Of a stretch of DNA of 55,300 nt, positions 24,868 to 32,601 are shown piece after piece; the stretch's first letter is position 1, and every line of letters starts with the position of its first letter. The stretch is from Rubrivivax sp. (GTDB lineage Bacteria; Pseudomonadota; Gammaproteobacteria; Burkholderiales; Burkholderiaceae_C), in assembly GCA_019635285.1 (NCBI GenBank), contig JAHBZS010000032.1:1-55300 (forward strand). Reading direction: 5' to 3'. Below the pieces are notes generated by a model. That model had not been told where the DNA came from. It searched no databases and worked only from the letters and a program-made list of their open reading frames with translations. The position numbers were made by a program, and so were the translations under genes.

Positions 24868-25637
24868 GCCAGCCGCCACTCGTCGCGCGTCATCGCACCG
24901 TCGGCGCTGCGCCGCTCCAGCGCATCGAAGTGCGCGCGGTCGATGGCCAGCCAGTGCACCTCGTCGCCGGGGTGCAGCCACGCCGGGTCGGCGTCGTCGC
25001 GCGCGTCGAACAGGCGCAGCGGTGTGCGCCCCACCAGGTGCCAGCCGCCGGGGCTGCGCCACGGGTAGACCGCGCACATGCGCCCGGCCACCGCCAACGA
25101 GCGCTCGGGCACCGCCGTGCGCGGCGTCTGGCGCCGCGGCTGCTCCAGCGCCGCGGGCAGCCCGCCCATGTACGGAAAGCCGGGCTGGAAGCCGAGCATG
25201 TAGACGCGAAAGGCCGCGCCGGTGAGCAGCTCGACCGCCTGTGCGGGTGTCAGCGCGCCCGCCTGCGCCAGCGCCTGCAGGTCAGGCGCGAAGTCCTCGT
25301 CGAAGCACACCGGCAGGCGCCAGCGGCGGCCGGGACGGGCCAGCGGCGCGGCGGCGCGGGCCAGCTGCAGCAGCGCGTCGGCGGCCGCTGCGGCGGCGTC
25401 GCTGTCGTCACGATCTTCGAAATGCACGGCCAGCGTGGTGTAGGCCGGCACACATTCGACGATGCCCGGCCACGCGCCCCGCGCCCGCGCCGCGGCCAGC
25501 GCCTGCGCCAAGCCCATGACGCGCGCGTGCGTGGGTTCGTCGATGTGCGGGCCGAACTCGACGAGCCACGAGGCATCGCCCAGCGGGAGCAGGCGCGGGA
25601 ATGTCGGCGGTGGGCTCATGAGGGACGGCGTGTCCAT
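24864..25637 (-). CDS. pxpB: 5-oxoprolinase subunit PxpB (KipI family)
   Basis: A 257-residue KipI-like subunit of 5-oxoprolinase. It contains RLLPLGDASWLVEFG near the N-terminus, VECVPAYTTLAVHFED, the conserved GFQPGFPYMGGLP block and the C-terminal GRMCAVYPWRSPGGWHLVGR and FDARDDADPAWLHPGDEVHW. Residues match the allophanate-hydrolase subunit 1-like fold. It is the first gene of the pxp operon and diverges from the M20 gene, with 64 bases between start codons. Start could be the ATG at 25637 or the one at 25619, which is nearer the conserved sequence. Confidence 0.95.
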   Translation of the reverse strand: MDTPSLMSPPPTFPRLLPLGDASWLVEFGPHIDEPTHARVMGLAQALAAARARGAWPGIVECVPAYTTLAVHFEDRDDSDAAAAAADALLQLARAAAPLARPGRRWRLPVCFDEDFAPDLQALAQAGALTPAQAVELLTGAAFRVYMLGFQPGFPYMGGLPAALEQPRRQTPRTAVPERSLAVAGRMCAVYPWRSPGGWHLVGRTPLRLFDARDDADPAWLHPGDEVHWLAIDRAHFDALERRSADGAMTRDEWRLA

Positions 25638-25701
25638 GCGGTGGGCCGGGTCAGCGTAGCACCACTAGGATGGGCCCCTGCCCCACCCGCCGCCCACCGC
25701 C

Positions 25702-26874
25702 ATGTCCACCGTCGAACAACTCGCCCCGCTGCATGCCGAGATGACGGCTTGGCGGCGGGACATCCACAGCCACCCCGAGCTCGGCTTCGAGGAGCACCGC
25801 ACCGCGGCGCTGGTGGCCGCCAAGCTGGAGGCCTTCGGCTTCGACGAGGTGCACCGCGGCGTCGGCCGCACCGGCGTGGTCGGCGTGCTGCGCGCCGGCC
25901 GCAGCCCGCGCGCCATCGGCCTGCGCGCCGACATGGATGCACTGCCCATCCTGGAGCTCAACCGCTTCGGCCACTGCTCGGTGAACCGGGGCGTGATGCA
26001 TGCCTGCGGCCACGACGGCCATACCGCGATGCTGCTGGGTGCGGCACGCTACCTGGCGGCGACGCGGCGCTTCGACGGCGTGGTGAACTTCATCTTCCAG
26101 CCGGCCGAAGAAGGCCTGGGCGGCGCCCGCGCGATGATCGACGACGGGCTGTTCGAGCGCTTCCCCTGCCAGGCGCTGTTCGGCATGCACAACCGGCCCA
26201 GCCTGGCGGTGGGCCGCTTTGCAGTGCGCGCCGGGCCGATGATGGCCGGCGGCGCCTTCTTCGACATCCGCGTCAGCGGCAAGGGCGCGCACGGCGCGCG
26301 GCCCGAGACCGGCATCGACGCGGCGCTGGCCGCGGCGCAGATCGCCGCCAGCCTGCAGAGCGTGGTGGCGCGCAACGTGGCGCCGGTGGACACCGCGGTG
26401 CTGTCGGTCACGCGGCTGCATGCCGGCGATGCCTACAACGTCATCCCGCAAAGCGCCGAACTCGGCGGCACGGTGCGCGCCTTCTCGCGCGAGGTGATGC
26501 AGCTGGTGGAAGCGTCGATGCGGCGGGTCGCAGAACACACCGCGGCGGCCTTCGGCGCCACCGCCGAACTGGACTTCCGCGCGCTCTTTGCACCGACGGT
26601 CAACGACCCGGCCGAAGCCGAGTTCGCCGCGCAGGTCTGCACCGAGCTGGTCGGCGCCGACCATGTGGAGCGCAACCCGCCGCTGATCATGGCGTCGGAG
26701 GACTTCTCGGCCATGCTGGAACAGGTGCCGGGCTGCTATCTGAACATCGGCAATGGCGGTGCCGAAGGCAGCTGCGAGGTGCACCACCCGGCCTACGACT
26801 TCAACGACCGCGCGCTGCCGCTGGGCGCCGCGTTCTATGCGCGCGCGGTGGAGAAGCGGCTGAAAGCCGCGTAG
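25702..26874 (+). CDS. M20 family amidohydrolase (hippurate hydrolase-like)
   Basis: A 390-residue M20D metallohydrolase. Metal-binding and catalytic blocks are present: RRDIHSHPELGFEEHRT near the N-terminus, GLRADMDALPI, HACGHDGHTAMLLGAAR, FIFQPAEEGLGGAR, and AEDFS-like SEDFSAMLEQVPGCYLNIG near the C-terminus. Such enzymes hydrolyse N-acyl amino acids (hippurate, N-acetyl-amino acids, IAA conjugates); the substrate cannot be fixed. Length is typical for a complete enzyme with the dimerisation lid domain. It is divergent from pxpB and followed after 26 bases by the unknown gene and the carboxyltransferase, so it may share their operon. Confidence 0.93.
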   Translation: MSTVEQLAPLHAEMTAWRRDIHSHPELGFEEHRTAALVAAKLEAFGFDEVHRGVGRTGVVGVLRAGRSPRAIGLRADMDALPILELNRFGHCSVNRGVMHACGHDGHTAMLLGAARYLAATRRFDGVVNFIFQPAEEGLGGARAMIDDGLFERFPCQALFGMHNRPSLAVGRFAVRAGPMMAGGAFFDIRVSGKGAHGARPETGIDAALAAAQIAASLQSVVARNVAPVDTAVLSVTRLHAGDAYNVIPQSAELGGTVRAFSREVMQLVEASMRRVAEHTAAAFGATAELDFRALFAPTVNDPAEAEFAAQVCTELVGADHVERNPPLIMASEDFSAMLEQVPGCYLNIGNGGAEGSCEVHHPAYDFNDRALPLGAAFYARAVEKRLKAA

Positions 26875-26900
26875 CCGGCTAGCGCATCGGCCGTGACAAG

Positions 26901-27968
26901 ATGTGCGCCATGAGCACCGACCCCGTGGCCCGCGCCATCGCACTGCAGGCCGAACTGCACCATCAGCTGCTGCTGGGCCTGCAGCTGATGGTGGCCACGC
27001 GCGCCGGGCCGCAGGCCAGCGGCGACTGGATGTTCAGGCTGTTTAGGCGCCAGCACGAAGAGAAGTTCCTGTCCAGCTTCGGCAAGCTCGGGCTGGACGG
27101 CCTGCCGCATGCGGTGGCCTGCGCGCGCTACCACGTGCTGTCCAACGCCATCGGCGGCGTCGCCGTGGAATACATGGAAGAGTCGGACACCAAGGCCTGG
27201 GTGCGCTTCCGCTACCCGCGCTGGATGTACGACGGCGCCGCGATCTGCGGCGTGCCGCTGGAAACCAGCCGCGGCTTCCTGCGCGGCTGGTACGCGCACA
27301 ACGGCGTGTCCTTGCGCAACCCGCGGCTGGGCTTCGTCTGCGTGTCCGAGGACATGAGCGGGCAGTACGGGCTGTGCGGCTACTTCAAGGAATACGCGCA
27401 CGCGCTGACGGAGGCCGAGCGCCTGGTGTTCGCACCGCACGAGCGCCCTCCTCCGTACGACCCAGCGCAGCAGCCGCAGCCGCCGGCCGAGGACTGGAAT
27501 GCGCAGCGCCTGGCCAAGGCACAACGCAACTACGCGCTGGACTACATCCGCAATGGCCTGCCGACCTTGGTGCAGACCTTGGGCCGGCCGCGGGCGCTGG
27601 AACTGGCGAAACTCGCGGCGCGGCTGACCGGGCTGCAGCAGTACCGGCACCTGGCGGGCGCGGTCGGCGCGGTGGACGGCGGGCCACGCGACGCGGCCGC
27701 GTTCCTGGCGGCGATGTTCGCCGGCATGGGCGACGACTGTCGCATCGACGACAGCGCCGCGGGCGTGCGCCTGCATCATCGTGGCTTGCGCCTGCTGCGC
27801 GGCCTGGCCGACGACGACCGCGTCGACCTGCTGGCCTGCTGGACCGAGCTGTGGCGCGGCACGCTGCATGCGCACCGTGCCTTCATGGACCTGAGAGTGC
27901 AGGCGTCGGACGACGGCCTGTGCTGGATCATCGACGAAGGAAGAGACAACGATGGCGTGGACGCCTGA
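26901..27968 (+). CDS. Hypothetical protein upstream of carboxyltransferase
   Basis: A 355-residue protein I cannot assign. It is soluble-looking, with no signal peptide or membrane helix. Visible features are a helical N-terminus (IALQAELHHQLLLGLQLMVA), a central segment VAVEYMEESDTKAWVRFRYPRW, then YDGAAICGVPLETSRGFLRGWYAHNG and CVSEDMSGQYGLCGYFKEYA, with two Cys residues that could matter. The C-terminal third is helical and ends in an acidic DDGLCWIIDEGRDND. Its last 17 bases overlap the start of the acyl-CoA carboxyltransferase gene, so it is probably coupled to it and may be an accessory or a hydrolase-type enzyme acting on the same substrate. The middle recalls ATC-hydrolase-like (L-2-amino-thiazoline-4-carboxylate hydrolase) proteins only faintly. 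An ATG at 26910 is an equally good start. Confidence 0.7.
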   Translation: MCAMSTDPVARAIALQAELHHQLLLGLQLMVATRAGPQASGDWMFRLFRRQHEEKFLSSFGKLGLDGLPHAVACARYHVLSNAIGGVAVEYMEESDTKAWVRFRYPRWMYDGAAICGVPLETSRGFLRGWYAHNGVSLRNPRLGFVCVSEDMSGQYGLCGYFKEYAHALTEAERLVFAPHERPPPYDPAQQPQPPAEDWNAQRLAKAQRNYALDYIRNGLPTLVQTLGRPRALELAKLAARLTGLQQYRHLAGAVGAVDGGPRDAAAFLAAMFAGMGDDCRIDDSAAGVRLHHRGLRLLRGLADDDRVDLLACWTELWRGTLHAHRAFMDLRVQASDDGLCWIIDEGRDNDGVDA

Positions 27969-29511
27969 ACTCGAGGAACTGGCGCGCCGCACGGCGCTGG
28001 CCGAGGCCATGGGCGGCGCCGACAAGGTCAAGCGCCAGCACGACGCCGGCCGGCTGACGGTGCGCGAGCGCATCCACCGCCTGCTGGACGACGGCAGCTT
28101 CCACGAAGTGGGCGCGCTGTCGGGCGTGGCCGAGTACGACGCGGCCGGTGCGCTGAAGACGCTGTCGCCGGCCAACTGCGTGTTCGGCCGCGGCCGCATC
28201 GCCGGCCAGCCGGTGGTGGTGGTCGGCGACGACTTCACCGTGCGCGGCGGCTCGGCCGATGCGTCCATCGCCGCCAAGCCGCTGATGGCCGAGGACATGG
28301 CGGCCGAGTTCCGCCTGCCGATCGTGCGCATCATCGAAGGCTCGGGCGGCGGTGGTTCGGTCAAGACCATCGAGACCACCGGCGCGTCCAACCTGCCCGG
28401 CGGCATCGGCACCACCAAGGGCTTCTGGCGCATGACCGCCAACCTGGCCGAGGTGCCGGTGGTCGGCCTGGGGCTGGGTTCGGTGGCCGGGCTGGGCGCG
28501 GCACGGCTGGCCTCCACGCACTATTCGGTGATGACGCGCCAGTCAGCGATGTTCGTCGCCGGGCCGCCAGTGGTGGCGCGGCTGGGCCAGGCGCTGGAGA
28601 AGCAGGAGCTGGGCGGTGCCGACATCCAGACGCGCAGCGGCGCCATCGACACCGCGGTGGACACCGAGGACGAGGCCTTCGCATGCGCGCGCCGCTTCCT
28701 GTCGTACCTGCCGCCGTCGGTGCACGGCGTGCCGCCGGTGCTCGCCTGCGACGACGACCCGGAGCGCGCCGATCCGATGCTGATGAGCGTGGTGCCGCGC
28801 GACCGCCGCAAGGTCTACAAGATGCGGCCGATCATCGAGGCGGTGGTCGACCGCGGCAGCTTCTTCGAGATGGGCCGCAACTTCGGCCGCTCGATCATCG
28901 CCGGGCTGGCGCGCCTGGGCGGCCACCCGGTGCTGCTGCTGGCCAGCGACCCTTTCCACTACGGCGGCGCCTGGAGCGCCGACGCTTGCCAGAAGGTGGT
29001 GCGCTTCGTCGACCTGGCCGAGACCTTCCACCTGCCGGTGGTCTACCTGATGGACTGCCCGGGCTTCATGATCGGGCTGGAGGCCGAGCGCAGCGCCACC
29101 ATCCGCCACGGCGTGCGCGCCATGGCGGCGATGAACCAGAGCACCGTGCCCTGGTGCACGGTGATCGTGCGCAACGCCTTCGGCGTGGCCGGCGCCGCGC
29201 ACCAGCCCGCCGGACGCTTGTCATTGCGTTATGCCTGGCTGTCGGCCTATTGGGGCAGCCTGCCGCTGGAAGGCGGCATCGAGGCCGCGTACCGCGCGGA
29301 GATCGACGCCGCCGCCGACCCGAAGGCCAAACTGGCGGAGATCGAGGAACGCCTGAACGCGCTGCGCTCGCCCTTCCGCAGCGCCGAGCGCTTCTGGGTC
29401 GAGGAGATCATCGACCCGCGGCGCACGCGCGCGCTGCTGTGCGACTTCGCGCGCCTGGCCGAACCCTTGCGCACGCCGGGCAAGGCCACCTCCTTCGCCA
29501 TCCGCCCCTGA
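27952..29511 (+). CDS. Acyl-CoA carboxylase beta subunit (carboxyltransferase)
   Basis: A 519-residue carboxyltransferase of the propionyl/methylmalonyl/acetyl-CoA class, two crotonase-like halves. Visible are KVKRQHDAGRLTVRERIHRL at the N-terminus, the oxyanion-type GSGGGGSVKTIETTG, AGPPVVARLGQ, and in the C-terminal half DCPGFMIGLEAERSATIRHG and RNAFGVAGAAHQPAGRLSLR. It transfers a carboxyl group between biotin and an acyl-CoA, either in a carboxylase or, with a membrane partner, in a decarboxylase. No biotin carboxylase or membrane decarboxylase subunit lies near; a 74-residue biotin carrier follows after 15 bases. The ATG at 27952 gives MAWTPELEELARR and overlaps the upstream unknown gene. 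Confidence 0.92.
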   Translation: MAWTPELEELARRTALAEAMGGADKVKRQHDAGRLTVRERIHRLLDDGSFHEVGALSGVAEYDAAGALKTLSPANCVFGRGRIAGQPVVVVGDDFTVRGGSADASIAAKPLMAEDMAAEFRLPIVRIIEGSGGGGSVKTIETTGASNLPGGIGTTKGFWRMTANLAEVPVVGLGLGSVAGLGAARLASTHYSVMTRQSAMFVAGPPVVARLGQALEKQELGGADIQTRSGAIDTAVDTEDEAFACARRFLSYLPPSVHGVPPVLACDDDPERADPMLMSVVPRDRRKVYKMRPIIEAVVDRGSFFEMGRNFGRSIIAGLARLGGHPVLLLASDPFHYGGAWSADACQKVVRFVDLAETFHLPVVYLMDCPGFMIGLEAERSATIRHGVRAMAAMNQSTVPWCTVIVRNAFGVAGAAHQPAGRLSLRYAWLSAYWGSLPLEGGIEAAYRAEIDAAADPKAKLAEIEERLNALRSPFRSAERFWVEEIIDPRRTRALLCDFARLAEPLRTPGKATSFAIRP

Positions 29512-29526
29512 GAGCAGACCCCCACC

Positions 29527-29751
29527 ATGGCCACTGACACCGTGCTCGCCGACGTTGCCGGCAGCGTCTGGAAGATCGTCGTCGCCGTCGGCGACCGGGT
29601 CGACGCCGACCAGGAGCTGATGATCCTGGAATCGATGAAGATGGAGATCCCCGCGCTGGCGCCACGCGCCGGCGTCGTCGACCGGCTGCTCGTCGCCGAG
29701 GGCGACACGGTCAGCGAGGGGCAGGCGCTGGTGCTGCTGCGCAGCGGCTGA
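29527..29751 (+). CDS. Biotin/lipoyl carrier protein (BCCP-like, minimal)
   Basis: A 74-residue biotinyl domain protein, essentially only the carrier fold with no linker or N-terminal extension. The biotinylated lysine is Lys38 in LMILESMKMEIPA; the surrounding strands TVLADVAGSVWKIVVAVGD and VVDRLLVAEGDTVSEGQALV are the conserved halves. It is paired with the carboxyltransferase 15 bases upstream and would carry carboxybiotin to it. The biotin carboxylase must come from elsewhere in the genome, or the complex is a decarboxylase. A hairpin downstream may terminate the operon. Confidence 0.92.
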   Translation: MATDTVLADVAGSVWKIVVAVGDRVDADQELMILESMKMEIPALAPRAGVVDRLLVAEGDTVSEGQALVLLRSG

Positions 29752-29774
29752 ACACCGGCGGCGGTTCGCGAAGT

Positions 29775-29793
29775 CCCGACGCTCTTCGTCGGG
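29775..29793. terminator. Hairpin between convergent genes (candidate terminator)
   Basis: The 7-bp stem CCCGACG/CGTCGGG with a 5-base loop (CTCTT) lies 24 bases after the biotin carrier stop and before the convergent TetR gene. It lacks a T run on either side, so intrinsic termination is only possible, not shown; in GC-rich DNA such hairpins often work with Rho. Confidence 0.4.
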
Positions 29794-29878
29794 CAAAGTC
29801 CTTAGCGTCTCCCTGCCGCAGCCGGCTGATGCGGTCCGCGCCGAGGTGCCGCTCTGAGCTTGTCTTGAGCAGGGCAAA

Positions 29879-30631
29879 TCACCGCGGTTCCGGCATCGTC
29901 GCCTTGGCTGCGCGCTTCGCGGCCTGGCCTTCGCGCGCACGCTTCAGCACCTGGGGCACGCCCAGCAGGAACGCATCGACGCGCATGTCGACAAGGTGGT
30001 CCAGATTCTTCGGCACGGGCAACGCGTAGATCCACTTGCGCATGCCGATGTAGAAGACGCCTGAGTGCATCGACCAGATGAGTTCGAGCTCATCCTCGAG
30101 TTCGTCTTCGTTGCGCGGCTCCGGAATGCCGTACTCCTTGCGCAACTCGCGCGCAATGACCATGAAGTGGCGCTCGCGCAGACGCGCGATGTAGCGTTGG
30201 TTGATGCCCTGCCGGGTCAGCCCCGCCGAGATGAAGATGCGGATCCAGTCGCTGCGCAGGATGAACTGCGCGTAGTCCTTCAAGTAGCGCTTGAGCCTCT
30301 CGCCGAGGGGGTGCGTGCTGTCCGCGAGCCACTCCTCCCACACGGGGTCCCACTTGCGCACGAAGACCTCGTCATAGACGCGGTCGACGAGCGCTTCCTT
30401 GGTCGGGAAGTACCGGTACAGCAGCGGTTGCGTGATGCCCAGCGCACGTGCGATGTCGTGCGTGCTGACGTTGAAGCCGCGTTCGGCAAACAGCTGGATC
30501 GCCTTGAGCACGATCTGCTGCTCCCGCTCCTCCTTCGACAGCCGCACCGCACTCGGATTCTTCGTGCGCGGGCCGCCGGCCGGCGCGTCTGCTTCGGGGG
30601 ATGCGGCCCGGTCTGGCTTGTTCGATGTCAT
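29879..30631 (-). CDS. TetR family transcriptional regulator
   Basis: A 250-residue TetR-type repressor. The helix-turn-helix spans about residues 55-85: STHDIARALGITQPLLYRYF followed by PTKEALVDRVYDEVF. The C-terminal domain is helical and carries EDELEDELELIWSMHSGVFY; no ligand class can be named. The N-terminal 30 residues are a disordered Pro/Ala-rich tail. The ATG at 30631 is used; an in-frame GTG precedes it. It is divergent from the VOC/monooxygenase operon across a 248-base AT-enriched gap that contains a palindrome and a promoter-like pair. It most likely represses that operon until a substrate or intermediate binds (inference). Confidence 0.93.
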   Translation of the reverse strand: MTSNKPDRAASPEADAPAGGPRTKNPSAVRLSKEEREQQIVLKAIQLFAERGFNVSTHDIARALGITQPLLYRYFPTKEALVDRVYDEVFVRKWDPVWEEWLADSTHPLGERLKRYLKDYAQFILRSDWIRIFISAGLTRQGINQRYIARLRERHFMVIARELRKEYGIPEPRNEDELEDELELIWSMHSGVFYIGMRKWIYALPVPKNLDHLVDMRVDAFLLGVPQVLKRAREGQAAKRAAKATMPEPR

Positions 30632-30734
30632 CACGGGCTCCTATGAAGCGCACAACCGAATCGGCAACGCCATCGCGCCGGGCGTTCTTGCGGGTCGCGC
30701 CAATGGCCTAGGGAATCTACTGACGCGACTTTGC

Positions 30735-30763
30735 TTGAACGCCCCGAGCAGTCGTCTTATTAT
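30735..30763 (+). promoter_or_regulatory. Candidate sigma70 promoter of the VOC/monooxygenase operon
   Basis: A -35-like TTGAAC (30735-30740) and a -10-like TATTAT (30758-30763) are separated by 17 bases, ideal spacing. The tract is notably AT-rich for this genome. It points toward the VOC gene that starts at 30880. Confidence 0.5.
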
Positions 30764-30777
30764 TTATCAACTGATAA
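30764..30777. promoter_or_regulatory. Candidate TetR operator palindrome
   Basis: TTATCA-AC-TGATAA is a perfect 6-bp inverted repeat with a 2-base centre that starts directly after the -10 element, so a bound dimer would cover the transcription start. Position, symmetry and the adjacent divergent tetR-type gene support an operator; no binding data exist. Confidence 0.5.
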
Positions 30778-30856
30778 CTTAAATCATCGAAACACCCAGC
30801 AGGGAGGCAGCTCCGTTGAGCACCTCATCTGCCCGACTCGTCGATTGTAAGTTATC
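30773..30856. repeat. Inverted 9-bp half-site pair in the tetR-VOC gap
   Basis: GATAACTTA at 30773-30781 and its reverse complement TAAGTTATC at 30848-30856 flank a 66-base spacer; equivalent positions are about 75 bases apart, close to seven helical turns. The left element overlaps the palindrome. Two sites could allow looping or cooperative repression (inference). Confidence 0.55.
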
Positions 30857-30879
30857 GAGCAATCATTTCAAGGGACGCA

Positions 30880-31368
30880 ATGCCGATCCGCAAGCTGGCT
30901 CACTTTTCGATTCGAACCTCTCGCCTGGAGGAGTCGAAGCGCTTCTACGTGGACATCCTGGGCCTGCGCGTCGGCTACCGGCCGCCGCTGGATTTTCCGG
31001 GCGTGTGGCTCTATCAAGGCGGCGACGAGGCGGACTACGGGGTGGTGCACCTGATCGGCACCGGCGGCGATGGCCGCGGACTCATCGACTATCTTGGCGA
31101 AAAGACCGAGGTCGGCATGGGCACCGGGACGCTGGATCACCTGGCTTTCTTCGCCACGGATATCGACGAGTTCCGGCGTCGCCTCGTGCATCACAAGCTC
31201 GAGTTCTTCGAGCGCACCGTGCCGGCGCTGGGTCTGCGCCAGATGTTCTTCTGCGACCCCTCCGGCCTGACCATCGAAATGAACTTCCCCGCGGCCGACC
31301 GGCGCGACGCCCTCGAAGACACCCCGTCGAGCCCCGTACAGCAAGGAGATAGAAGATGGACACGTTAG
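30880..31368 (+). CDS. VOC family protein (glyoxalase/extradiol dioxygenase-like)
   Basis: A 162-residue vicinal-oxygen-chelate protein with two beta-alpha-beta-beta-beta modules. Metal-ligand candidates are His8 (KLAHFSIRT), His87 (LDHLAFFAT) and Glu133 (LTIEMNF); His57 (VVHLIG) is a further candidate. It is much shorter than the usual ~300-residue two-domain ring-cleavage dioxygenases and closer to single-domain VOC enzymes. The setting suggests opening or isomerisation of the product of the downstream flavin monooxygenase. A weak AAGGGA precedes the ATG at 30880. Its end overlaps the monooxygenase start by 13 bases. Confidence 0.87.
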   Translation: MPIRKLAHFSIRTSRLEESKRFYVDILGLRVGYRPPLDFPGVWLYQGGDEADYGVVHLIGTGGDGRGLIDYLGEKTEVGMGTGTLDHLAFFATDIDEFRRRLVHHKLEFFERTVPALGLRQMFFCDPSGLTIEMNFPAADRRDALEDTPSSPVQQGDRRWTR

Positions 31369-32567
31369 TGAAGCCGCGCCACCCCCAGGTGGACGGCGCC
31401 AGCCTGGTGGCGCAGGCGCGCGACATGGTGCCGTACCTGCGCGAGATGGCCAACGTCACCAACACGCTGCGACGCCCGCCCGACGAGGTCCGACAGCGGC
31501 TGAAGGAAGCCGGGTTCGCGCGCCTGTGGCAGCCGAAGCGCTATGGCGGCGCGGAAGGCGACTTGACGACGGGGGCGGACATCCTGCGCGAGATCGGCCG
31601 CGGCTGCGGCTCGACCGCGTGGATCATGGCGCAGAACATCCAGCACAACCTGATGCTGGCGAATTTTCCCGAGCAGGCGCAGGACGACATCTGGGGGGAG
31701 ACGCCGGACGTGCTCGTCAGCGGCATCCTCATCCCCGGCATCGGCAAGGCCGTCAAGGTGGACGGCGGCTTCAGGCTGTCGGGCCGCTGGCCCTTCGTCA
31801 GCGGCTCGGAGATTGCCGACTGGATCATCTTCACCGGCGACTGCGTCGTCGACGGCTCGGGCAAGCCCACGGAGTTCCACTTCGTGCTGCCCAGAGATCA
31901 GGTCACCATCCTGGACACCTGGTACACGATCGGCCTGTGCGGGTCGTCGAGCCAGGACTGCCAGCTGACGGACGTCTTCGTGCCCGACCACAGGGCGGTG
32001 ACCATGCACGACCTGAAGGGCCGCGGCGACAGCCCCGGCGCGAAGGTCAACACGGGCTGGCAGTACAGGGTGCCGCTCTACGCGCTGTTCGGCAGCTTCA
32101 TCGGAAGCGCGGCGCTGGGGGTTGCGGAAGCCGCCGTCGAGCTTTACGTGGAAGGTGCGCGCAAACGCGCCTCCACCATGTCCGGCAGCAGTGTCGCGAG
32201 CTTCACGACCCAGCAGGTCAAGGTCGCCGAGGCGAAGGCTGCCGTGATGTCCGCGCGCCGCATCCTCTACTCGACGCTGGAGGAGGCCGAAGCCTTGTTC
32301 AAGCGCGGCGGCACCTCCACCGTCGAGGACCGCACGCGCTGGCGCGCGATGGCAACGTTTGCCGGGCGGCTCGCCTCCTCCGCCGTCAACCTGGTGCTGG
32401 AGGCCGGCGGTGGCGGCGTGATCTACGAGCGCAACCCGTTGTCCCGTTGCGTGTCGGACATGCTTGTCGCCAACCGCCACATCACGCAGAACTGGGACGT
32501 CAACGCATCCACCTACGGGCGGGTCCTGCTTGGGCTGCCAAGCGGCGTCGAGGCGTTGGACGACTAG
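31356..32567 (+). CDS. Flavin-dependent monooxygenase, acyl-CoA dehydrogenase fold (HsaA/HpaB-like)
   Basis: A 403-residue protein of the acyl-CoA-dehydrogenase-like superfamily in the class D flavin monooxygenase branch (HsaA of steroid degradation, C2 hydroxylase of p-hydroxyphenylacetate). Typical pieces are GFARLWQPKRYGGAEGDLTT, GCGSTAWIMAQNIQHNLM, FRLSGRWPFVSGSEIADWII and WYTIGLCGSSSQDCQLTDVFVPD near residues 190-212. The catalytic Glu of true acyl-CoA dehydrogenases is not evident in the usual loop. Such oxygenases hydroxylate phenolic substrates with FMNH2 or FADH2 supplied by a separate reductase, and a flavin reductase gene follows immediately. Substrate unknown. Confidence 0.88.
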   Translation: MDTLVKPRHPQVDGASLVAQARDMVPYLREMANVTNTLRRPPDEVRQRLKEAGFARLWQPKRYGGAEGDLTTGADILREIGRGCGSTAWIMAQNIQHNLMLANFPEQAQDDIWGETPDVLVSGILIPGIGKAVKVDGGFRLSGRWPFVSGSEIADWIIFTGDCVVDGSGKPTEFHFVLPRDQVTILDTWYTIGLCGSSSQDCQLTDVFVPDHRAVTMHDLKGRGDSPGAKVNTGWQYRVPLYALFGSFIGSAALGVAEAAVELYVEGARKRASTMSGSSVASFTTQQVKVAEAKAAVMSARRILYSTLEEAEALFKRGGTSTVEDRTRWRAMATFAGRLASSAVNLVLEAGGGGVIYERNPLSRCVSDMLVANRHITQNWDVNASTYGRVLLGLPSGVEALDD

Positions 32568-32601
32568 CCCTTGCACCGCGCTCAACCCACAGGAGAAGCA
32601 A

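Noticed and set aside
29752-29878. Possible small RNA or riboswitch in the gap between the biotin carrier and TetR genes
   Set aside because: Apart from a 7-bp hairpin there is no promoter-like pair, conserved motif or open frame; better treated as a convergent-gene gap.
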